Source: Rachicladosporium sp. CCFEE 5018 | Lineage: Eukaryota > Ascomycota > Dothideomycetes > Cladosporiales > Cladosporiaceae | Direction of reading: 5' to 3' | Assembly (NCBI GenBank): GCA_002077045.2 | Contig: KZ111141.1 | Span: forward strand, 2,156,087-2,220,086 | Length of the DNA: 64,000 nt | In this document: positions 9,301 through 18,400 of the stretch, piece by piece | Numbering within the stretch: the stretch's first letter is position 1 | Layout of the letters: each line of letters opens with the position of its first letter | Program-made: the position numbers and the translations under genes | The notes under the pieces: generated by a model | Databases searched by the model: none | What the model saw: only the letters and a program-made list of their open reading frames with translations | What the model was told of the DNA's origin: nothing

Positions 9301-10938
9301 CTAAGTCTTATAGAAGCAGAACGCACAATAAAACCCCGCCGCCTCCCACTCCTCCTCACCCACCAGACTCTTGCCATCCCTCCCCTTCACGCCCATCCGT
9401 TCCGCCAACTTCCCCAGTTCCCCATCGCCTCCGCTCTCGTCATCGTACACCTCGCGGAAGTTCTTTCGATAAAGCAGCTCGAGACCGTAGTCCTCTGCCA
9501 GCGCGCGGAAAGCTTCGAAAGGCACCACGAACTCGGGCGCATCGACAGCTTCGGCGAGGTGATAGTGGTATTTCCAGCCATACGGGGGGCGGAAGATGCC
9601 GTCGTGAGGGATTGGGAGATTGTGAGATTGAGTGGAGGGGAGGCGAACGGTGTAGAGCGTGTTGCCCCAGGTCAAATCGGGGAGTGGCGTGGCTGCTGCT
9701 GTGGGACGCGTCGGATTGGCGAGCTTCGGACTCGTTGATGAAGGCGTCCCGGTGTCGTGTGCTTCTGCTTCTGTAGTACCATTCGTAGGTAAGGGTTCGC
9801 TAGGTTTCTCGGGGTCCCAGTCGTCGTCTTCGTCATCACCATTAGCACCGCCGTTCGATTCTACTGGGGCCGCCAGCACAGGCTCGGCCGGCTTCTTAGG
9901 GTCCCAGTCATCTTTGTCTTCCTCGTCAGGCTTGCCATTAACATCGACAGGCGTACCCTCGATTTTCCCGTTAGGTGTCTTGACCTTCACCCCTCTATGC
10001 TTCGCCGTCAACTCAACGACCTTCCCAGCAATGACGTGCGAGTCGGGCATCACTCCAATAAACCTACCACCCTTCTTCAATGTTCCCGAAACATTTGCCA
10101 GCATCCCCTTAGCCAATACCTCTGTTTCATAGCTGTAATGCAACGCAAACATCATGCTGACCACATCGAAACCTCCCCTGACTGGTCTACCCTGTATGAT
10201 CCCTCCCCCAGGCCCAGCAGCGGGATTGAACCCGACCTGCCTCACAATCGGAATGCCCTCCAAGCTCCTGCCAAACGTATCCTGCACGTAGAACTCCGCT
10301 CTCATCGCGGGTCCCCTCCGATTCCTCCCACCTCTTCGCATATTCTCCGCATATCTCGACCGCGCCTGCTCGATAGACACGTCCGCTATGTCGCACCCGA
10401 CGTACAGTCCAGGCACTTGCGGTGCTTTCTCCCACTTGCCCAGATCCCCGCCCTTACCACAAGCCATATCTAGCACCGCTAGATGCTCGACGGGGACGTC
10501 CGGGCGGGAGAACTTCTGGATCAGCGTCGACTTGATCCAGTTATTCAGACTCCGCAAGCCCTTTATTTGACTCTCAGTGCTACGCCATTCTCTCCCTCGC
10601 TCAGGGACGGAGTTATAGAACGTCGCTACTGCCTCTGCACCAGTGCGCTCTTTGCGAGCGAGCTCGTCAGCACGCTCTCGCTCCTGGCGTTCGCTGTCTT
10701 GGCGTTCGAGATCTTCCTTGGGAACTGTAGCGCGGGCTGCTGGACGCTTGAGCTTGCGGGGTGGGGATCGGTCGCCGTCTCCATCGGGTTGACTAGGGCG
10801 GGTCTCACGCGGTGGGGAGCGGCGAGAGAAGGTATTGTTTTGGCGCTTGGTAGCTGCTGCGCGCATGCCTGGGGTCTCGCGCTTTCGTTTGCGGTTGTCT
10901 GCTGTTGCTGTCGAGTCGGGGGTAGCGGAGTCGGCCAT
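9301..10938 (-). CDS. abd1: mRNA cap guanine-N7 methyltransferase
   Basis: A 545-residue single-exon nuclear enzyme that transfers a methyl group from S-adenosylmethionine to the 5' guanosine cap. The first 100 residues are basic and disordered. The catalytic domain has the SAM loop VLDMACGKGGDLGKW (about 155-169), the acidic GCDIADVS motif, and DVVSMMFALHYSYETE, all diagnostic of Abd1/RNMT. A poorly conserved acidic insert of roughly 100 residues near 340-440 splits the domain and contains two near-copies of DWDPKKP. The core resumes at LYTVRLPST and ends in the expected AGFYCAFCFYKT. The insert makes it longer than yeast Abd1 (436 residues). Confidence 0.92.
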   Translation of the reverse strand: MADSATPDSTATADNRKRKRETPGMRAAATKRQNNTFSRRSPPRETRPSQPDGDGDRSPPRKLKRPAARATVPKEDLERQDSERQERERADELARKERTGAEAVATFYNSVPERGREWRSTESQIKGLRSLNNWIKSTLIQKFSRPDVPVEHLAVLDMACGKGGDLGKWEKAPQVPGLYVGCDIADVSIEQARSRYAENMRRGGRNRRGPAMRAEFYVQDTFGRSLEGIPIVRQVGFNPAAGPGGGIIQGRPVRGGFDVVSMMFALHYSYETEVLAKGMLANVSGTLKKGGRFIGVMPDSHVIAGKVVELTAKHRGVKVKTPNGKIEGTPVDVNGKPDEEDKDDWDPKKPAEPVLAAPVESNGGANGDDEDDDWDPEKPSEPLPTNGTTEAEAHDTGTPSSTSPKLANPTRPTAAATPLPDLTWGNTLYTVRLPSTQSHNLPIPHDGIFRPPYGWKYHYHLAEAVDAPEFVVPFEAFRALAEDYGLELLYRKNFREVYDDESGGDGELGKLAERMGVKGRDGKSLVGEEEWEAAGFYCAFCFYKT

Positions 10939-11295
10939 GATGTGTCGGTACGGGTGATGGCGAGAGTGGCAGGAGGAGTCGCTGCTAAGGAGAGGTCATA
11001 GAAGAGTCAGTCAGAGAAGTCTGGTCATGTGATAGTATCAGTCTTGTGTTCATGCGTGAAACATGGCGAAGTGAAGGTCGTCCGGTGTTGGCATCAGAGG
11101 AGCCCATGCTCCACGAGTCAAGCCTCCGCACTGTGCGGCTGAACACGAGTCTGCTAGCGTCGGATCTAGCCAGAAGCTTAGCAGCTCAGGCAAGTAGCGA
11201 AACGCGGCTCTGGACTTGTACGTTGCGCCCGCATCTACAGGTCATATCACGAAGCTCGCCGTCACCACACCCAACAACAGTTCTCCATCGTCACC
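10939..11295. promoter_or_regulatory. divergent promoter region containing the left edge of duplication A
   Basis: A 357-nt spacer between the divergently transcribed cap methyltransferase and RPN7. Sequence from about 11137 rightwards is shared with block B (from 55057), and sequence to the left is unrelated to it. The duplication therefore carries only about 160 nt of the RPN7 upstream region. Confidence 0.6.
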
Positions 11296-12882
11296 ATGGG
11301 TGAGCCACAGTATCTCCGCTACCCTCTTCTCCCCCTCGCACAGTCAGTCTTTACCCTCGCCTCGCCTTACACAGACAAAGCCGCCAAACACCAATCCCTG
11401 GAAACACTGCAAAATGCCATCCGTGAGAACAAGATGGCGCCGCTGTACCACTACCTCTCACATCCACAGACGGGAAAGCTGAATGCAAGCGGCGAAGGCG
11501 GGTCATCACAGTCACCAGTGAGCAGTAAAGCAAGCACAGCAGGCAAGGGCCAGTCGCCATTCCAATTACTACGGAGAACAAGCAGCATCAACGCCCCATC
11601 GATACTGGGCGTGCTTGGTGGCAAGACCGACTCAAGTGTGGGGCTGCCGTGGGACGAGGCGCTCTACAAAGAGCTGGAGGAGGAGAACGAGAAGGAGCTT
11701 GCGGCGATCCGGAAGGAGGAAGATGAGGCAGTGCAGAAGTCAGGCGAGACTGAGATCGCCAGTGTGCAGGGAAAACGCGCAGAGTACTATGCCAAGATTG
11801 GCGACAAGGAGAAGTCATTGGCAGAGTTCGAGAAGCTGCTCGAGAAGACACACATCCTCGGCACCCGCATCGACATCGTGCTTGCCATCATCCGTATAGG
11901 TCTCTTCTTCGACGACAAGGTGCTTGTCAAGAAGTCGATAGACCGCGCTCAGCAGCTAGTGGAGTCTGGAGGTGATTGGGATCGCCGCAACAGATTGAAG
12001 TCATACACTGGACTGCACCTCCTCACAATCCGCGCACACAACCTCGCCGCAGTACCCCTCCTCGACTCGCTTTCAACATTCACATCCACCGAGCTTTGCC
12101 CGTACAGCTCCATCGTCGTCTACGCGACACTGGCCGGCGCCGTTGCATTGCCCCGACGAGACTTCAAGACGAAAGTTGTCGACGCACCCGAGATCCGCGC
12201 AGTCTTCGGGTCCGCTTCGACAGAGGATCGTCTTGCTGCGCTGTCAGGCTCTGTGTCAGCAGGTCCGGGAGCAGAATCTGGCGTAGACACTCCTCCCGTA
12301 TCCAAGCCCGGTGCTGCGGTGAACCTCACAACACTCGGGACCGCCTCATCCTCCTCAGCGCCCGCGGTATCTGAGGAGCCCGAAATCGACTTCACACCAC
12401 TCGCGACCCTCATCTCCTCACTCTACGCTGGCAACTACGCATCATTCTTCAAAGCCCTCGCTACTGTCGAATCCGACTTCCTCTCACGCGACCGATACCT
12501 ATACGAGCACAAAGCCTGGTATGTGCGGGAGATGAGACTGAAGGCGTACTCACAGTTGCTGCAGAGCTACCGCGTAGTGGGTCTGGAGAGCATGGCTCAG
12601 AGCTTCGGTGTGAGCGTGGAGTGGCTGGACCGGGATCTCGCGCCGTTCATTGCTGGACGGAGACTGAACTGCGTCATCGATCGTGTCAAGGGCATCATCG
12701 AGACACAACGGGGTGGAGGGAAGGATGGGCAGTGAGTGATCGCAACGATGACTTGCGCATGGACTGAGATGCTGACTTTGACTCGCAGGTACAACGATGT
12801 CGTGAAGCAGGGCGATCAATTGATCACGAAGCTGCAGAAGTACGGGCAGGTCGTGAGACTGAGGGGCAGTGAGAGGAGCTGA
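11296..12882 (+). CDS. rpn7: 26S proteasome regulatory subunit Rpn7 (copy A)
   Basis: Lid subunit of the 19S regulatory particle (PSMD6/Rpn7). Exon 1 is 11296-12731, the intron 12732-12788 (GTGAGT...CGCAG), and exon 2 12789-12882, giving 509 residues. The Rpn7 helical-repeat region is clear (EYYAKIGDKEKSLAEFEKLL, IGLFFDDKVLVKKSIDRAQ), followed by a PCI winged-helix domain and the basic C-terminus KYGQVVRLRGSERS. Two Ser/Ala-rich inserts (about residues 60-100 and 325-380) make it longer than the usual 390-430 residues. The ATG sits in a good context (gtcaccatgg). Block B carries an intact second copy with a handful of substitutions. Confidence 0.95.
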
Positions 12883-13241
12883 GCGTCTGCCTGGGCACAT
12901 TGCGGCAAAAGTGGCACCTCTACGAATGTAGCCACCCGGCCGGCCTCGAACACGAACCTCGTAACGACATATGCATCGAATGATCATTGAAAGGCATGCT
13001 CCCTGCATAGACGGCAGCTTGCGCTCCTTGCACAGCCTGCCTATCGACAAGCTCGCGGACGCCGCTCACGGCGGACAGACCAAACCAAAGCAAGGATACA
13101 ATGTACGATACCGAGTATCAGCATAGCACCCATACAGCGATTGCATGCAACTCTTGAGCAAGCGCAGACCGCTTCATTGACGCACAGCTGAGCTCACAAC
13201 CTTTGCCGTCCCTTCCCAGCTCCCCCTCCACCTCATACTCG
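12883..13241. other. convergent spacer RPN7 / GFA gene (copy A)
   Basis: 359 nt between convergent stop codons. No gene is seen; the region is well conserved in block B (56803-57162). Confidence 0.5.
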
Positions 13242-13805
13242 CTACTCATACTGCGGCTCTAGCAACTTCTCCCCATCAAAGTAAGTATAATCCGCATTCT
13301 TCAAGTCGATCCCTTTGATCATCCTAGCCTAGCATCTCTACTGTCAGCACACTCTCCCTTTACCACACCCCTACACATCCCTCGGCGACCGAGTCGCCAA
13401 GAGCACTTACGTTTATGCCCCACTCGCCCCTCTGATGCACATCCACGCTCTGCCGGAAGTCTATCAACATCGACGACCCGCACTTCGGACAGAACTTGTG
13501 CACGCGGGTCTTCGTTGCGAACGCATAACTCGCCAACTTGCTTTCGCAGTCGCCTTCGAAGTGGACGTACTCGTCGAGGGGGTAGACGAGAAGGTAGCCT
13601 GCGAAGTGAGTAAATGAGGGCAGAGGATATGGGCAGGGCATGGAATGAGTCGAAGCGAGGTTTGGCACGGACCGTTCTTGAGGCAGTAGGAGCAAGTGCA
13701 GTCGTTAATCGTTTCGGTGCCCACTGGGGCGAGGGCATCGGGGAGGGTGAGCGTGAGGGTGATGAGGTGGCAGTGGCAGGTTGCTGTGTAAGTTTTGGGG
13801 GCCAT
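13242..13805 (-). CDS. GFA / CENP-V family zinc protein (copy A)
   Basis: Three exons: 13673-13805, 13411-13598 and 13242-13328 (135 residues). The zinc-binding pattern of the glutathione-dependent formaldehyde-activating enzyme fold is present: CHC near the N-terminus (TATCHCH), CTCSYC, and KFCPKCGSSM. The final exon must begin GCTAGG (13328) to keep the frame and reads INARMIKGIDLKNADYTYFDG, the family's typical last strand. A second AG lies 5 nt further in, a tandem acceptor. Many fungal GFA-family members have unknown substrates, so a role in formaldehyde or glutathione adduct handling is not established here. Confidence 0.82.
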
Positions 13806-14262
13806 GGCTTTGATTCATACAACGAAGCGAAGACTTCGATCGAGTGTACGACAGTCAGGCGGTCTCTGTACCCAATGTGTTATCTGTAATCTACAAGGGT
13901 CTTGCTGCTCGCTCCATGCGTGCTTTGTAATCCTCTCGAGGATTGAGCTCTTGGCCTACACTCCATTGCATCAACGTTGCTCCCGAATCTCCGCAACTCA
14001 ACTGTGAATCAGCTTGTCAAGCGGCAGTGCTACGATGAGTCCCACGCACGAAACATACTCTCGCGATGCACTCTCAAAGGAGGCCTAGTGGCTGTAGCGT
14101 TTTGTCATCGCTGGATACGCAATGCTGGGCCGGAGATCGCCCACTCGGAACCCCAGCGTTGAGGTGGATATGAGAGCATCTATAAGATCCGAGTAAACCT
14201 CTATGAAAGATCTTATACTTACTCTCACCCCGATTTCACCAACTCGACGCCTCGTATCGAAC
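13806..14262. promoter_or_regulatory. divergent promoter region, GFA gene / SDR (copy A)
   Basis: 457 nt separating the divergently transcribed GFA-family gene and the SDR. No other gene is visible. It is about 97% conserved with 57723-58179. Confidence 0.4.
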
Positions 14263-15193
14263 ATGGCAGAGTCCACTTCACCCTCCAAGCTCTTCAGCGT
14301 AGAAGGCATGGTGGTAGTGATCACAGGCGGGGCCACGGGTTCGACTCGCTTTCACTTACTGCCTGGTAATCGATACTGATCCCTGCGCAGGCATAGGCCT
14401 CAAGATCACCAAAGCCTTTGCTCTCAACGGCGCAGCCAAAGTCTACGTCCTCGGTCGCCGTCAAGCAAAACTCGACGAAGCCGTTGAACTCTCCCCCTCA
14501 AACATCACGCCGATTATCTGCGACGTGACTGACAAGTCTTCTCTCCTCGCGGCTGCGGCCCAGATCAAGCAGGAAACCGGCCACATCAACCTCCTCTGCT
14601 GCAATTCAGGCGTGATGCCTGATTCCATCCCGGTCAAAGCGTCCGAAGTCCCTGTCTCAGAGTACGCAGCTGCGGCTTTGCAAGTGAGCGACGGCTGGGA
14701 CTTGGCGTTCGCTACGAATAGCACTTCCATTGCGCTCACCTCGTTTGCCTTCCTTGAGCTACTTTCAGCCGGCAACGAGAAACGCAATGCTCCTGGCAGG
14801 GACTCCCAGATCCTATTGACTTCATCCATAGCCGGCTACCTGCGTGTCCCCGGCTCGAACATGGCGTACGGCGCCAGTAAAGCCGCTGCGACGCATATGG
14901 TCAAGCACCTCTCCGGGACGCTGACACCTTACTCGATAAGAGTGAATGCTATCGCACCAGGCTTGTTCGAGAGCGAGCTAGCTAACGGGCTGATCGGAGG
15001 GCTGGGAGTTGATGGTGATCCTACGAGAGAGGGGAGTGTGAGCAAAGGCATTATTCCTGCCGGCAGAGTTGGGAGGGAAGGAGATGTGGTTGGCACTGTA
15101 CTATACATGGCTAGTGAGGCTGGAAGCTATCTCAATGGCGCCATCAATGTCATCGATGGAGGGAGGATAGGGCAGCTGCAGGGGACGTATTGA
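14263..15193 (+). CDS. short-chain dehydrogenase/reductase (copy A)
   Basis: Exon 1 is 14263-14338, the intron 14339-14390 (unusual donor GTTCGA, acceptor GCGCAG), and exon 2 14391-15193, giving 292 residues. The join restores the nucleotide-binding TGGATGIG loop. Other classical SDR landmarks are CDVTDKSS, CNSGVM in place of the NNAG motif, an SSIAGYLRVPG stretch with the catalytic serine, the YGASK catalytic Tyr/Lys, and IRVNAIAPGLFESE. The C-terminal INVIDGGRIGQL is typical. Substrate unknown. It is convergent with pckA. Confidence 0.9.
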
Positions 15194-15453
15194 GCATTGA
15201 CAGCGCGAGTGATACACGCATGAGATCCGGTTCGGGAAACATGTACACGCAGATACATAGATCTTAGACCTATCATCAGTGTTGGACGATGGTAAACATC
15301 ATCCGAGCTCGTCACACGTGGCCTATGTGCGGTCAAGGAACGAGGGATGCACTTCGTCAGATAAGTGAGCACGTTGTTGAAAGTCAACGTGAACGAGTCA
15401 GAAGTACACTACAAACGCCCCTCTTGAGTTTACTCTTCCATACGCAATTCCGC
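15194..15453. other. convergent SDR/pckA spacer, strongly divergent between blocks
   Basis: This 260-nt spacer between convergent stops is largely unalignable with its counterpart at 59111-59379, apart from short islands around the final 90 nt, although both flanking coding exons differ by only about 1.5%. No gene is seen. Confidence 0.6.
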
Positions 15454-18400
15454 TCACGACGATGACGGCGTCGTTTCCGTCTGCGCTGCCGTGCCATTCT
15501 GTTGTGGTGCTGCTTCCGTCTGCGGCTCAGCCTTCTCTTGCGACTCAGTCGTTCCATTCGATTGCGGCGCCTCCTCCTTGCTCGGTGCCGATTTCGTCTG
15601 TGGCGCCGCAGCCAACACCTCAGGTGTAGCTTGGTCTGAGTACTTCTTGAAGTTCTCGTTGAACAGATCCGCCAACTTCGTCACCTCGCTCGTGAAATCT
15701 GTGCTGCCAGTCCAAGCCTTGGCGGGGTTGAGTACCTCGTCTGGGACGTTCGGGCAGGATTTGGGCACGCTGAGGTTGAAGGTCTCGTAGGTCTCGTACT
15801 CGGCTTTCGCGAGCTCGCCGGAGTGAATGGCGTCGAGGATGGCGCGGGTATATTTCTGCAGAATTACATTAGTATCGAAGATCTGCGAATAGCGTACGGA
15901 GCAGGCGACTTACCAGAGGGCAACGCTTGCCGCCGGTCGTGGCGCCAGCGCCGACCCAACCAGTATTGAGCAGCCAGGCATTGACCTTGTGCTCTGACAT
16001 GAACTTGGCGAGCATAGTGGCGTATCTCATTGGGTGTAGTGCCAAGAACGGCTGAGCGAAGCAGGACGAGAATGTTGCAGTAGGCTCGTTCACTCCGTCT
16101 TCAGTACCGGCCATCTTCGAGGTGTAACCGCTAATGAAATGGAACATTGTCTGCTCGGTGTTGAGCTTTGAGATTGGTGGCAGCACACCTCGAGCGTCGC
16201 AGGTAAGGAGGACGATGTTCGTTGGGTGATTCGATGATACGCAAGGAATCTTGGTGTTCTCGATGTACTCGATGGGGTAGGCGCAGCGGGTGTTCTCGGT
16301 CAGTGTGATGTCGTCGTAGTCGACTGTTCGGGTCTCCGGGTCAAAGACCACGTTCTCCAAGATCGAGCCGAACTTGATAGCGTTGTAGATATCGGGCTCC
16401 TTGTCTGCTGACAATCCGATGCACTTGGCATAGCAGCCACCTTCGATGTTGAACACACCTCGGTCACTCCAGCAGTGCTCGTCGTCACCGATCAAGGCAC
16501 GCTTGGGGTCTGCGGACAGAGTGGTCTTGCCAGTGCCAGACAAGCCAAAGAAGACTGTGACATCACCATCCTTGCCCTCGTTGGCGGACGAGTGGAGTGT
16601 GAGCACGTTGTGCTTGACAGGCATCTCATAGAACAGTACGGTGAAGATTCCCTGGGGAAAGTTAGTGTAGCTCGCAGTTGGGGGGAAAAGGATTTGATGC
16701 AATACCTTCTTCATTTCACCTTGCGAAAAGAACAACGTCAGTATGGTTGGTCAAGTACATGATGTGCTGTTTCAATTGCTGCTGTTCCTGTTGCTGCTAT
16801 CGCTGTCACTGCTGATCCTGTCGATGTTGGTCCTGTCGATGCTGGTCCTGTCGATGCTGGTCCTGTCGATGCTGGTCCGATGGATGCTCGCGTTACGGAT
16901 GCTCGCGTTGTCAATGCTCGCGTTGTCAATGCTCGCGTTGTCGACGCTCGCGTTGTCGATAACGAGCTTGTCGATGCCGGACCTATCGATGCTGGGCCTG
17001 GCCCAGTGGAGTGAAGATGGTTGCGTCGTCGGTATCATCGGTCAGATCAATGACTTCTGGATGATTCGGATCGATGCGAGAAGGAGTGGAGGGGCTCTGG
17101 TCTTGCTCCTGGTCCAAATTTTACCGGGTCGAATCAGTACCCTCCTGCTGGTCCTGATCCACAAGCGGGGCGAAGGTGAGTCGCTGTTGGCCCTCGTACT
17201 CTCGAACGCGTGTCCGGTGGCTTTTGCGGTTCTTATGCTCAGTGAGATGCCCGTTGTTATCGGCAGCATAGTCGCAGGGAGCACAGTAGAAGAGCTTGGC
17301 TGCCTTGGCCGCGGCGCGGTTCAACTGTGTTTTGGGACGCATCTTCTTGTTCGCTCTGGCCTGCGCCGCTTTGAACTCTGGAGTAGCCTCATCGCGCTGG
17401 CGCTTGTGATAATCACGACCATAGTCGATGGCTTTGGCGTTAGTGGCATCCGTAGTCTCCTTCAATTGCTCTTCGGATAGCTCGAGCCCGCCATCGATAG
17501 CTTCTTTGAAGGGGCTATGAGTACAGAGACCGTCATATTTGAAGGAGGTCATGGGCCAGGGGCAAAGGCCATTGAAGCCATAGTCGTGCTCACGCTTGAA
17601 CATGGCCCAGAAGACGCAAGCGAAAGCAGCTTCCAGAGCGATGATGACAACGCTGTAGAGAGGAAGCTTGACAACTGGAGGTATCGGACAGTGTGCTAGA
17701 AGGACTTTCTGCTTGATCGTGTAGCCGTCGTCTGACGCTTTTTGGACGCATCTGGGTACGTGTTTGCCAGCGTCGTATTCGTAGAAACGTGCAACGACTC
17801 CACGCTTTGCTGACGTGCAAGACCCGATGTAGAGCTTGTCTCGATGACCAGGCTTCCGAAGAATGAGGGCGTATACTGCCCAAGTGTTGTTGGGGATGGT
17901 GGCGCTCAAAGACAGGAACCACTGCATGGGAGGCGGAGCTGCAGCTTGCAGGATGCCATGGAGACCAGGGCAGAAAGTGATGCCCAAAAGGCCGGCAAGT
18001 TCGGAGAGGCGATTCAGAGAAGGGAAGACCAGATGGAACCGAGGGTTCACCCAGCCAGGACCGTTGATGCTGGTGAAGACCAGTTGGAGCAGGATAGCTA
18101 GGATCGCTGTCGTGGTAGCTGACATTTTGACCCGGTCGAATTCGGTCTGTACTGCGTCTATGTCTGAGGTGGTATCCTCTGGAGTGGTATCCTCTGGAGT
18201 GGTATCGTTTGGTGTGGTATCCTCGCGATGACGTGCAGGTGATGCAGGTCAGAAGCTGAGGGCCATGAAGTGAGTGGCGTTTGTAGTCTTTGATAGCGGC
18301 TGTTCGGACGCGAGTGATCAAACGATAGTGTGTCGATGGCCAAAGATTTGAATGGGGGAGATAAAAAGAAAGATAGTCCTTCATCTTCCCAAACATTGTT

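Noticed and set aside
16743..17480. Plus-strand ORF of 245 codons with LSMLV/LSMLA repeats
   Set aside because: It is antisense to the GIY-YIG ORF and its length comes from the 15-bp minisatellite, which keeps every frame open.
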